Shown: positions 42,949 to 52,620, counted from the first letter of the stretch. The stretch: 64,000 nt of DNA from Nilaparvata lugens (GCF_014356525.2 NC_052515.1:25284065-25348064); one strand, 5' to 3'. The notes: a model not told the origin generated them from the letters alone. Translations and numbers: made by a program.

Positions 42949-45300
42949 ATGAGTGTACATGGAGAGGAGACTACTCATCAGGATGATGAAGTCGTACAGG
43001 CGGTCCGCCGGGAGGACCTCGCGGAACGCGAAGCCGACCCCAGAGTGTCGTGGGTGTATCGGCTGAATAAGGAGGAAGCGGTCGGCTACCTAGAGAGTCT
43101 CGGCCTGTCGGCAGCGGGGACTGTGAAGGAGCTGAGGAGGAGGATGGTCGAGCACCTTCGATCCCGGACCGCTGCTGCCTCTCAACCAGGTACAGAGCCG
43201 GCACTGTCCCGCTCTTCAGGCACGTATAGTCAGGGAGAAGTCTGCGACAAGGTAAGAAGTTGGAATTTACATTTTGATGGTGTATCGGATGCTCCCAGTT
43301 TCATCGAGAGGCTCGCGGAACTCCAGGGCGCATATGGGATCTCTGGGGAGCAATCTCTTATAGCCCTGCCGGAGCTGATGGAGGGAGGGGCCCTACTTTG
43401 GATGCGGAATCGTCGCTCCCAGTGGAGGACGTGGGCTGATTTTGTAGAGGCATTTAAACTCCGTTATTATCCTCATTCTTATAGAAACGACCTTGAGAGT
43501 CAGATCATTGCAAGGAAGCAGAGGGAGGGCGAACCGGCTGATGAGTATGCCGAAGCCTTGCTTACCCTAATGAGACGGTTAGGTAGTTATGAGGGGGATA
43601 GGATGCTTCAAAGATTGTATTTAAATTTATTACCACGGTATAAATTATATGTTCGTAGTGTAGGGGTTAAAAATGTAGATGAGTTGTTAGATGTAACCAG
43701 AGAGTATGAGGCGATTCGTGCCGAAGAGAGAAACGGGAGGTTATCTCTGAAAAGCACGAAAAGTGAAGAACAAAAACGGAGTGATTTTCAGTCTAAAGCC
43801 GCACCGAAAACGCGAGAAAATAAGGTAGGAGAAGTCCAAGAGCCTAAGTGTTGGAATTGTAATAGGATAGGGCATTGGAAGTCGAATTGTCCCGAAATTT
43901 CTAGTTGTCAAAAGTGTAAAGAAATTTTTGATTATTGTAAATGTGTCTCACAAACCAATAAGATATCAGGTATCGCTGTAGTGAAGTCATCACGTGTTTT
44001 AGATACGAGATCAATGTTGGGGGATGAGCGCATTTTTATCGATGTAGAAATTGCAGGGAAAAAATTTATTGCACTGTTAGATATGGGAGTAGAGGTATCC
44101 TGTATTAGCGGAAAAGCTCTTAAAGTGTTAGAGCAAGTGGGGTGTGTTAGAAAAGAAAAGTGTAGTCACCATGAAGTATTAACTAATGGGAAGTATAATA
44201 ATTTTTCCACAAAAATTATAACTAATTTAAAAGTAGAAAATATTTTAGTTTCATTTCAACCGGTAATTGTAGAGGGGCTCTCCCACGATGTGTCATTGGG
44301 TATGTCGTTTATGAAACAGCATAATATGAGTATTCAAATGCGTGATAGAATTGTAGAGTGGGAGCCTAGTATAGTTGATAGCGGAGTAACAGGTAGCTCA
44401 AAAGGTGAAGAGATGTCTAAGTCTTGTATCTCAAAAGTTGCTACAGTAGCTAGCGAGAGACGGGAGAGTGAGAGTGATGGAGATGGGATTTATGTCCATG
44501 TGGGAGTAGGTGGAATGGATCTCAATGCTTTAATTGATACGACGACAGATAGAACATTTATCTCTTCTGAAGTAGCTAACCGTCTTGGAGTAGAGGGGGA
44601 ACCCATATTACCGGTTATCGTTTGTGGGAAAAATTATAATTGGAAGGTATCTATCACACCTAATATAAACTCGCGAATGGTTTTAGGATTGAAAAATCTC
44701 CGTGATATGAGAGCTGTAATAGAGTTACAGCCTCATGGTATTCGCTTGAGGAGTAGGGATGATGAGGGTAAATTATCAGTTGTCTCCGGGATGGAGAAGG
44801 TAGATAAATCCCCTGTAAGAAAACTTGAAAAGTTTTCACCTATCTCTGAAGAAGCTCCTGTAAGCGGGAAAAAAATAAAACTCCATAAAAGAGTTGAATC
44901 TATTAGACTATATCCCTGTCCTAAAAATATAGAGAAGCAGGGGAATGTTTCAAATATTAAGAATAGGCAGGATATAGTTGTGGTACGGGATGTACTGTCA
45001 CGGTTTCCTCATATAGAGGGGGGCGATTTGAATAGAGTTAACTCAGGTTGTAGTGTAGCTCATTCAATTGAAAATCGCCGTAGTGGTAGCGAATTTAGTG
45101 GGAAAGGAGAATTGAAAACCCGATCCGAGATAAGAAGATCAGGGGTGAATGATTTTGATAGCAATTCATTGTATTCCAGCTGTCAACAGTGCAAGAGCCG
45201 ATGGAGGGGAGCGAAAGAAATAGGTAGTATTGGTGATGTGTGGAGCGGGTTGCCAAATGTGCGTTTCAAGGTGCTCAAGTGTAGGAGCAGTACTAGGTAG
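42949..45300 (+). CDS. Gag-like polyprotein with SAP, CCHC and two retropepsin-like regions
   Basis: 783 codons from the first ATG. Residues about 38-73 resemble a SAP nucleic-acid-binding helix-extended-helix (LNKEEAVGYLESLGL...VKELRRRMVEHL). Residues about 105-258 fit the retrotransposon capsid family (WMRNRRSQWRTWADFVEAF, then DLESQIIARKQREGEPADEY). A zinc knuckle CWNCNRIGHWKSNC is at 301-314. Two retropepsin-like segments follow. The first has ALLDMGVEVSCIS (D378) and VSLGMSFMKQH; the second has ALIDTTTDRTFIS (D530) and MVLGLKNL. Both depart from D-T/S-G. The C-terminus is low in recognisable motifs. The protein would package element RNA in cytoplasmic particles. The frame is open upstream to 42598, so the true start may lie in the LTR. 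Confidence 0.9.
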   Translation: MSVHGEETTHQDDEVVQAVRREDLAEREADPRVSWVYRLNKEEAVGYLESLGLSAAGTVKELRRRMVEHLRSRTAAASQPGTEPALSRSSGTYSQGEVCDKVRSWNLHFDGVSDAPSFIERLAELQGAYGISGEQSLIALPELMEGGALLWMRNRRSQWRTWADFVEAFKLRYYPHSYRNDLESQIIARKQREGEPADEYAEALLTLMRRLGSYEGDRMLQRLYLNLLPRYKLYVRSVGVKNVDELLDVTREYEAIRAEERNGRLSLKSTKSEEQKRSDFQSKAAPKTRENKVGEVQEPKCWNCNRIGHWKSNCPEISSCQKCKEIFDYCKCVSQTNKISGIAVVKSSRVLDTRSMLGDERIFIDVEIAGKKFIALLDMGVEVSCISGKALKVLEQVGCVRKEKCSHHEVLTNGKYNNFSTKIITNLKVENILVSFQPVIVEGLSHDVSLGMSFMKQHNMSIQMRDRIVEWEPSIVDSGVTGSSKGEEMSKSCISKVATVASERRESESDGDGIYVHVGVGGMDLNALIDTTTDRTFISSEVANRLGVEGEPILPVIVCGKNYNWKVSITPNINSRMVLGLKNLRDMRAVIELQPHGIRLRSRDDEGKLSVVSGMEKVDKSPVRKLEKFSPISEEAPVSGKKIKLHKRVESIRLYPCPKNIEKQGNVSNIKNRQDIVVVRDVLSRFPHIEGGDLNRVNSGCSVAHSIENRRSGSEFSGKGELKTRSEIRRSGVNDFDSNSLYSSCQQCKSRWRGAKEIGSIGDVWSGLPNVRFKVLKCRSSTR
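43246..43257 (+). promoter_or_regulatory. Candidate splice donor inside gag
   Basis: ACAAG followed by GTAAGAAGT is a near-perfect 5' splice site. The exon end at 43251 falls exactly after codon 101, past the SAP-like segment and before the capsid-like region. Confidence 0.4.
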
Positions 45301-45681
45301 ACTCCTAATGTGTTCCATATGAGGGGTGAATGGTACTCTTTTCATCTTTCATCTTTTTCTCTTTTTTCTTTTCATTTTTCACAGGTTCTGCGCCGCCGTT
45401 TTACTTTTCCTTTCCTTTCAGATTATTATACAGCTGCTTTCAGCCAGGGGCTGTCGTTATCGGGTTATCGGGAGATAACAAGCGATGAAGTCTATTGCTA
45501 ACTGCTGTTACAATAGTTGGAGCAACAGGTTGTTTCTTTTTCAGCGTTAGGTCATGCTTATCTTGTGGCTTGGGAAGCCTGACCTACTGCACTAATTATT
45601 CTTCTTTTCAGCTTCGAGGAGTCAACCGGTACCTCGGATGCTGTATTTCTTCTCATCGCCAACCCCCCCCCCCTCCTTAGT
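45301..45681 (+). other. Internal 3' region with splice-acceptor-like motifs
   Basis: Pyrimidine tracts ending in CAG occur at 45384 (TTTTCATTTTTCACAG), 45421 (CTTTCCTTTCAG) and 45611 (CTTCTTTTCAG). After the first, the gag-frame phase is open for 38 codons to a stop at about 45501. There is no env-like ORF and no pol remnant. A C-run is at 45664-45673. Confidence 0.5.
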
Positions 45682-45691
45682 AGGAGTGGGG
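45682..45691 (+). promoter_or_regulatory. Polypurine tract
   Basis: AGGAGTGGGG lies immediately before the 3' LTR TGTCAC, the expected site for plus-strand priming. Confidence 0.8.
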
Positions 45692-48290
45692 TGTCACAAA
45701 GTGAATTTTTGTGACGGATAGAGAGCCGTCGTCCAGCGTAATTTAGCGAATTTATTCTGTTTTAGAATTAGAATAGGGTCGACGACTGCCTGATATATTT
45801 TGTTAGATTCGTAGTAGTGTATGCATTATCACCATCGCCGTCAACCCCTTTAAATTAGCAGCATTCGTATCATCTAAACGATAAGCGGCTACCGAGTCGG
45901 GTCAGTATCGCTCTTCATGAAATTTCTGGAATAGAAATATTGTTTACCGGCCTACTCTACTATATGAATTACTATCATTGTCATCATTTGCTGCACCCTT
46001 AGCATCAGGAGCAGCTGAGTCAAAACCCTGTCACATGACCAGTGGCGTGATCGTCTTTTCAGACTCTCATTGGTCAGGAAGCTCTTTCCCCCGGCCTCCT
46101 AATTTTCAGCGACCCGGTGCAGCTCCAAGAAGACCTGAGAGAAAGCAGTAGTTCGGTGAACGGGTTCGTGTACGGCTGCGTTCCGAGCGGCGCTCCTAAT
46201 AGTGGTGTAATAGAGGGTTAATATTCTATTCCGTATTTTTGTGAATGGAATATTGTATGTCGAATTGCCGACTGTATTTGAAGATAGAGCTTCCTGGGGG
46301 ATTTTCTTTCTTGTGGGTTATTTTTCCTAAATTCGTATCACTGGGGGTGAACGAATTATCCTTGGTTTTGAAGCCTGTAAGGGATCTCAAGTTTGTGTTA
46401 CAAATAGTTGAGTGGGGAAATTTAACTAGGCTCTTATAGCGGGTTATTTTTGAGTGCTTAATTTATAAGTCTCGACTCTGTCGCTTCACGACGTTTTAAT
46501 TATAATACGGGAAGTGAGAATCGGTTCGCTATTCTCCGTATCAGTATCCACGTCATTTCAGGTAATTGTATGTCAGGACTGGTAGTCCGTATATTTTTCC
46601 TTCTCTGTAGTAAGGTGGCCTTTAGTTTAAAGAGTAATTTTTCTCCATTGAGTTTTTATTCTTGTAGGGAAATCCCTGTCCTTTTTAAGAATAGTTTTTC
46701 TCAATTAATTTTTATTCTTGTGGGAAAATCCCTGTTCCTTTTGAGAATAGTTTTCTCGATTAATTTTTATCCTTGCAGAGAAATTATTATCATTTATAGT
46801 AAGTTTTCCTTGCTTGGTTTTCATACTATAGAGTGGCCCAGTATTTTTAACTTTTCCTAGCAGTTTCTGACTTGCTGTAATTCCTAGTAGGAAAATTCCA
46901 ATCATTTCCTTGAGAACTCAGGTACAGCTTGAGTTCGTCCTTGTCGAAGTTGGCAGACTGCGACGTCCTTTCTCTTTCTTTCTCTTCACTTTCCCTATTC
47001 CCAAATCCTTCTAGCTCTCAGGTACAGCTTGAGGACTTCCTCGCCGAAGTTTCTAGACTGCGGCATCCTTTCTCTTAATTCTTCCTGTGTAAAATCCTTC
47101 CTGATCTCAGTTCCAGATTCGAGATCGTCCTAGTCGCGGGTTTTCAGACCCGCGAATCCTTTCTAAAATTCTTAGAAACCTGTTTTCTTTAATAGCAAAT
47201 ATTATTTGCTGGTTTTCCCTGTGGAAAATTCACGAATTTTCCCGTGATCTCAGTTGCAAATTAGAGATCGATCTTTGGTAGTCCTTAGACTGGCAATTAC
47301 TTGGAAAAGTCTGTTGAAATCTTTTCCTGAATTAGGAGTCTCTGACTCGATATTTTCCTTGTGGAAAATCCTGGAAAAATCCTTTCCTACCCTGACAACG
47401 ACAGACTGTTGTCTTCCCGATATTATTCTACAGACTGTGTCTGTGAAAAATCTTTTCTATCCTCTCATAATAGTCGACATACTGACTATTAATTTAAAAG
47501 CGTTTCGGACGATTGAGAGTGATTCCCATACCCTTAAGGGCAGTTACAGACTGGCCCTTAATAACCGGCGCGCAGTCATCAGACTAGTGCGGAAATCCTG
47601 TTTAGCAGTTCCAGAATTGCTGAAAATCCTTTCGCAGCTGCAGGCTCGCGATTCAGAAATCCTACACCTAAAACCTTATCCTCTAAATTTTAATTACCAC
47701 TTAATTGAAATTGATATACTGTATTTAGCTAGCAGGTCCAGCTTGCTGAGAGCTAGAGCGCAATTCCCAGATTGCGGATTATTGAGCAGGTATTTATTTG
47801 CTGAAGAGAATAATAATCTTATTATTGATTCTCTGTTCCCTATACCCTATACCGTATACCTCATACCCTGTACCCTATTCTCTAAACCACATTCCGGGCT
47901 TGCAGGTACAGCTTGCTCGCCGTCAATTCGCAGTTGGTTCAGATTGCGTACTACCTTTATAAATAGAATTATTGGTAGGGATCTGATAGTCAGATCCGTC
48001 TCCTTGTATAAGGTTATCTTAATCTCCCTTAACACCCACCCTGTATTCCAAGGGCCGAGGGCCGAATCGGCCAGCAACGGCACGGGCAAACACTCTTCCC
48101 CTGAAAGTAAAAATCTCGCGAAAGAAGCAGAGGGTAAAGAATCAGGATAGAGGGAGAAGTGTAGGTCCGGTATCTCCACCTGTCAGTACGGCTTCTGACC
48201 CCGACCCATATCCGACTGTAGCTAGTCCGCGTCGTAGCAATACTTCGCAATTATTAGGATACCTAGAGGGTGGAATAGGTCATGCTAATA
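45692..48290 (+). repeat. 3' LTR (2,599 bp)
   Basis: Matches the 5' LTR throughout but has an extra 192 bp (47544-47735) bounded by GCAG. Other differences I saw are one- to five-base indels (for example near 46500 and 47275). A 298-codon frame is open at 47254-48150. Its last part (GKHSSPESKNLAKEAEGKES) looks Gag-like; the rest looks like translated repeat. Confidence 0.92.
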
Positions 48291-48294
48291 ATGG
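48291..48294. repeat. Target duplication ATGG, right
   Basis: Matches 40451-40454. It is followed by TAAGTTG, so the target contained a GGTAAGT word. Confidence 0.85.
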
Positions 48295-48859
48295 TAAGTT
48301 GTATATGTATATGTAGGTGAATGATGAATATATTGAGGAAAGAGACGGAGAAGGAGAAGGAAGACAATAGAAGGAAAAGGTGAAGAATGTAGAGGTTAAG
48401 GGGGAAGTTTTAGGAAGTTTCACAATATCAATAAGTATTCTACGAATTTTAACAATAAAAATTGAAGATTATTTTTCAAAACCGATTTAAAAATTTAATT
48501 TTTCAATCTCAGTCTTCCTTGCATCCTCAATTCATGTATAAAAACTCTTTAGTTCATAAATCTTGATAAACTGGAATGTAGACTACATTTATATCTTCTT
48601 TGGAACAACAAGTTAGATTATTATTCAGTGGAGAAACATTTTCACCTCTACAGAGTTTTCTGGAAACCTGAATTATTTTAGAGAGCTACGCTTCAGTACC
48701 CACCTATCCTACCTTTAACCTGATATTAGCTTCATCATTCTTCCACTCTCCAATATTCTAGCAATAATTCTTGTTTGCACCTTACCTTTAAGCCCTACGG
48801 CTTTGTTTTCATATACTTGGGGTAGCACACATTTTCACAAAGCTTTTATCCTATCCACT
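48295..48859. other. No recognised feature
   Basis: AT-rich with a GA-rich patch at 48330-48410. No ORF of note. Confidence 0.4.
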
Positions 48860-49350
48860 CTTCTCATTTTCTTTCTTCCCTCTTCTTTCCCCTTCTTCTA
48901 CATCTAATTCTCATCCTTCCTTCTCCTTCACCGTCTCATTACTCGTCTTTCGTCTTCATCTCAATCCATCTCCTTCTCTGTCTCTTCCCATCTCTTCATC
49001 TCATTCCTTCTCCTTCTTTCTCCGTCTGTTTCCTTGATACTCCTTTCTCTGCCTTCTTCCTTATCGCATACCTTTCCCCATTTTCTTCTCGTTCAATCCC
49101 CTCTTGGACTGCTTCTCCTAACCTCTCTGGTACTCTTTGACTTCTCTTTACTTTAAGAAAACCCCTCAAAGCAGTGCACACTGGATAGAGTAACTTATGA
49201 CTTCAACGTTATATCCTGGCAAAGCATTCAACCATTTTCATTTCTTGAACAGATCTATTGATTCAGTGTTCCTGCGACTGATTTTCACTTTCTCTCTATA
49301 ATCTACTTTTTCTTCTTCTCCTTTTCCTTCTTCCTCTTTTCCAACACTTC
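48860..49350 (-). repeat. TC-rich tract and inverted paralog P
   Basis: Pyrimidine-rich DNA. Its reverse complement (49350 to about 49000) matches 37780-37981 plus 39807-39930 without the insertion found there. The minus ORF 48996-49181 is a low-complexity K/E/R-rich translation. Confidence 0.75.
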
Positions 49351-49394
49351 ACGTAGTTGCTTATCAAGATAATGTCTTATTACATTTATTTTAA

Positions 49395-49450
49395 TGATGT
49401 AATGTGCTTTTTTGGCGAAATAAATTAAATTAAATTCAATTCAATTCAAT
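49395..49450 (+). repeat. LINE 3' tail
   Basis: TGGCGAAATAAATTAAATTAAATTCAATTCAATTC: an AATAAA signal with a repeated tail, like 7770-7801. Confidence 0.55.
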
Positions 49451-50067
49451 GACCAATCAGTGTGAGTTGCGTCACAAGCAGCTATGTGAAGTATTGTAAC
49501 TAAACGTGTCTGATCGTTTCTTGTCTTGTCTTGACTAACTGGTATGCACCTTGTCTTACTGAGACTCTACCAACTCGTCAAACTATCAATAAGGTAATAA
49601 CCCCAACCCTATTTTGAACTGTGAATAATCTAAATTCGGGAGAGTAACATTGAAGGGCTCACCTGTTATTCCTCCTCCAATATTTTTTAATGATAAGTGA
49701 TTTTGTACAAATGAGTGAACAATAATGAATTTCAAAGTTTGGAGTTCTTTATTCAAAAAATAAATGAAACAATCAAATACATCCCAAAAAGCAAATACGA
49801 TATTGTTTCCTAATTTCTAATATGTGTACCCTATAGGCTACCCTGTGTGGTGACACTTTAATATATAATGAAATATTAATAAATGAATTCGAATATTATT
49901 TAATGGATAAGATAAAAATTGAATAAGATATAATATTGAAATAAATCAATAAGTTAATTTTTAATCATTCTTGCGTACATATTCACACGTACAATGTCCG
50001 TGGGAAAGTATGAAACATTATCTTGATATTATGAAGTCCATCTTTTTTCACTCCTTTTGAATCACCC
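49451..50067. other. No recognised feature
   Basis: AT-rich; no ORF or repeat recognised. Confidence 0.4.
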
Positions 50068-50490
50068 CATGATTGATATTAAATGAAAAGGACTAAAGCT
50101 GGGTTTACACCAAAGTTATTAACATTTTGTTAATAACTTAATCCTTATAGATTCTATTTAATTGAACAGAACTTGATAAACACATATGTTCATCATGTGT
50201 ATGATAAGTTACGTTCAATCAAATAGAATCTATCAGTATTAAGTTATCAAAATTTTTTTAATAACATTGGTGTAAACACAGCTTAAGAAATTTTCAAAAA
50301 ACCACAGATTTATTGATACTTAGAAAGACTGGTTTCGGTTATTACACCATTGTGAATCTCTGATAAACTCTGATAAGAGATTGACAATGGTGTAATAACC
50401 GAAACCGGTCTTTCTAATTATCAATAAATCTGTGGTTTTTTGACAATTTCTTAGTCTTTTTCATTTAATATGAATAATTACTACAATATC
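50068..50490. mobile_element. Foldback element FB1, copy 2, with nested insertion
   Basis: Arms contain ACCACAGATTTATTGATACTT and GGTTTCGGTTATTACACC with complements on the other side and almost no loop. The left arm is interrupted by the element at 50097-50283. The right end extends to AATAATTACTACAATATC, matching the left end of copy 1. Confidence 0.85.
50094..50286. mobile_element. 187-bp TIR element nested in FB1 (TAA duplication)
   Basis: The body 50097-50283 begins AGCTGGGTTTACACC and ends GGTGTAAACACAGCT; nearly the whole length pairs as a hairpin. TAA lies on both sides. The empty site is visible in FB1 copy 1 at about 6028 (GACTAAGAAATT). PIF/Harbinger-like. Confidence 0.92.
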
Positions 50491-50902
50491 AACTTCTCAA
50501 AAACTTATGATTGATGTTATTCATAAGGACTAATGACAGTTTTGAGTGAATCTCACAATTACTGAAATCATATTCAAGACTTTCACCATCTTGAAATCCT
50601 CCAGACTATATTATACATTCGGTTTTGCACCCTGATACCTCTCAAGATAAGTCCCGGGTCCAAGTGAGCTTATCCATGACTTTGCGCTTGAGTTGGATAA
50701 GCATCAAAGTGAAAATTGAATGAAGTCCTGGTCGGGAAGTGTCCCTTGCTGTGGGTTGTGTAGTAGTTTGTGAAACCACCGTCAGCTTCAGGTCATGTTT
50801 CAGCTCAACAGTCATCGTTTGTATTATTCAGGGTTTGGGATAAGCTTTCTTGGCGGCTGGCTTGATGTCCCAAATGAAATACTACTAGTCGTAACTTGGC
50901 TT
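50491..50902. other. No recognised feature
   Basis: Short stretch with more balanced composition. The ORF 50795-51010 runs into the minisatellite and has no known domain. Confidence 0.35.
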
Positions 50903-51062
50903 ACAGGAATATTTGTAAGGGAAGGAATATTTGTAATAAATGGAATATGTTGTAAGAAATTCAAAAGACGAAATATTTTAAAGAAATGTAAGGAACGGAA
51001 GATTTGTTAGAAAAGTAAGGAATGGAATATTCGTAAGAAATGTAAGGATATTTGTAAGAAGT
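50903..51062 (+). repeat. ~27-bp minisatellite, left part
   Basis: Degenerate units of GTAAGAAATGTAAGGAACGGAATATTT type. The array resumes at 51530-51606 after a LINE insertion. Confidence 0.75.
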
Positions 51063-51530
51063 GTAAGAAACTAATAAATAAAATTCCGGAAGACTTTATT
51101 AAGGATAAAATAACAAAAGAAAAATTGAGATTAAGAGAATCGTGGGTAAAAAAACTATTATTTTAAAATTGAGAATTGAGTTGGCTGAATCACCAATTTT
51201 CAGCAATATTAATTGTGTAAATTGTTGAATTATTAAAACTCGACAATTTTTTTATTATTTTTCTGTGCATCTATATTTTGTTTATTAAGTACTTGATTAT
51301 TGATAAAATTCAACATCCATGGATTATCATCCATCTACAGAATTGTATCATTATTTTGTACTGCTGTTATTAGATTAAAAAATGTATTTCTTTTTTTTAG
51401 ATCTCGTGGCTGGAGTCAAGGCTTCTTTTTCCAGTCACGCCAAAAACTATTGTAATCTAATGATTATTTTACTTTTAAAAACATTTCTTATATTTGGAAA
51501 TTAATCCATTATTCATAAAAAAAGGAAAAC
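51063..51530 (+). pseudogene. LINE C-terminal tail and 3' UTR, locus 2
   Basis: Reads KKLINKIPEDFIKDKITKEK and RESWVKKLLF before a stop, then a 3' UTR matching 30951-31262 and 31809-31950. It lacks element H. The insertion splits the minisatellite at 50903-51606. Confidence 0.7.
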
Positions 51531-51606
51531 GGAATGATTGTAAGAAATGTAAGCAACGGAATTTTTGAAAGTGATGTAAAGAATAGAATATTTGTTAGAA
51601 ATGTAA
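51531..51606 (+). repeat. ~27-bp minisatellite, right part
   Basis: Continues the GTAAGAAATGTAAG units of 50903-51062. Confidence 0.7.
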
Positions 51607-51674
51607 GTGATCATCAGATCTACCGTTCAGAACGACTGAATGAGTCTAATTGAAATTCTTTATTCGTTAAAATA

Positions 51675-52105
51675 AGCTTGCAGTGAATAAACAATTGAAT
51701 TAACTGTGGACCTCTAGAGTCTGTATTTGGGACGATAATAGTAGACAAAGTAAATAAATGTTATCCTTCACAAACACAAAACAATTCAAGAGAGAACAAT
51801 GTACAATTCTGAGGAATTTTCTTTGATGAAATGTTTCCGTTAACAATATTATCAAAGGAACGGTTTTGTGGGTAATAGAAGATTTCAATTAAGTATACAG
51901 TATTCAAACTAGTGAATTAATTGTCCTCAATTGGACCTCTTGGGTTTGTATTTAGGTCGACAAAAGTCGATAGAGTAAATAATAATGTTATTCCTCGCAA
52001 ACAAAAAACAATTCGATAGAAAACAATATTCAATTATATTCCTTGATTGAGTAGTTATCGTAAACAATATTATTAAAGAATTTGTTTTGTTTGTAATAGC
52101 AAATA
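51675..52105 (+). repeat. ~235-bp tandem duplication
   Basis: Two diverged copies, about 51675-51880 and 51910-52105. Both have TGGACCTCT..GG/AGT..GTATTT(G/A)G(G/A), a CAAACA.AAAACAATTC word and AACAATATTATCAAAGGAA-type ends. The minus ORF 51700-51888 is incidental. Confidence 0.7.
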
Positions 52106-52232
52106 TGCATAGAAATTAAGACGTTGCATTAAAGGGAAAATTCAAATATTTGTTGGTAAGGGAAGGTTATGAGCATGCCAAAGAATAAGATGTGAATAAA
52201 ATGAGGTCAACGTCGAATGCATAACGACGTCG

Positions 52233-52620
52233 TATTGTCAAAACCACTAATTTATTAAGTCACCCGGGTTGGTCCAGAGGTAAAGAGCGTTCTGGTCCAG
52301 TAGCACCGCCTGATTCGTGGGGTTTGAATCACGCTGATGGCATGGACGTTTGATCTTATCACTTTCACCAACGCACTTCCCATCACCCACGCACAAGCAA
52401 AAAACTCACGTGGGATTCATCCGCAATAATAGAAAAACGAGATTAATAACCAGACAAATTTGAGATACTAGTTTCGGTTGTGACACCATTATCAATCTCT
52501 ATCCAACTCTTAAAAATTGAGCTGCAGGATATATATAGAGTGGGTGAAGCACTTCGATTGGCCGTTAGCTGTTAACCAATGAAGGTTGAGCTCTACTGTC
52601 ATTGGCCGAGACTAGACACG
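52233..52620. mobile_element. Foldback-related element with nested SINE
   Basis: The outer parts match 14264-14480 in reverse (GTCAAAACCACTAAT; GAGATACTAGTTTCGG; CGGCCAATGACAGTAGAG-type). It is interrupted at 52259-52441 by a SINE flanked by ATTAA. Confidence 0.7.
52254..52446 (+). mobile_element. tRNA-derived SINE, nested
   Basis: The body 52259-52441 contains an A-box-like GGTTGGTCCAGAGGTAAAG and a B-box-like GGTTTGAATCA about 40 bases later, then an unrelated body ending GCAATAATAGAAAAACGAG. ATTAA (52254-52258, 52442-52446) fits a short target duplication, and the related element at 14264-14480 supplies the empty site. The family differs from 34190-34430. Confidence 0.7.

Larger units (their letters stand above)
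40455..48290 (+). mobile_element. Non-autonomous LTR retrotransposon with giant LTRs
   Basis: A complete element of 7,836 bp: 5' LTR 40455-42865, internal region 42866-45691, 3' LTR 45692-48290, and ATGG duplication on both sides. Where I compared them, the LTRs differ by small indels, mostly in homopolymers, plus one 192-bp indel. I saw no clear substitutions, so insertion was recent. The only long internal ORF is gag-like (42949-45300). Reverse transcriptase, RNase H and integrase are missing. It resembles Ty3-type elements by its CCHC and retropepsin-like regions, but without pol the superfamily is inferred. LTRs above 2 kb are rare; Drosophila virilis Ulysses is a known example. Confidence 0.93.

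Noticed and set aside
45301..45691. Envelope gene downstream of gag
   Set aside because: No ORF with signal peptide, furin site or membrane anchor; the space is under 400 bp.
47254..48150. 298-codon ORF inside the 3' LTR as an independent gene
   Set aside because: Most of it translates degenerate LTR modules (CCCTATACC-type and CAGCTTG repeats). Only the last ~20 residues look protein-like, and they are better explained as gag-related. The 5' LTR copy is shorter because of indels.
48281..48300. GGTAAGT at the LTR/target junction as a host splice donor
   Set aside because: No exon-like sequence precedes it in the pre-insertion target (minus-strand LINE UTR); chance is adequate.
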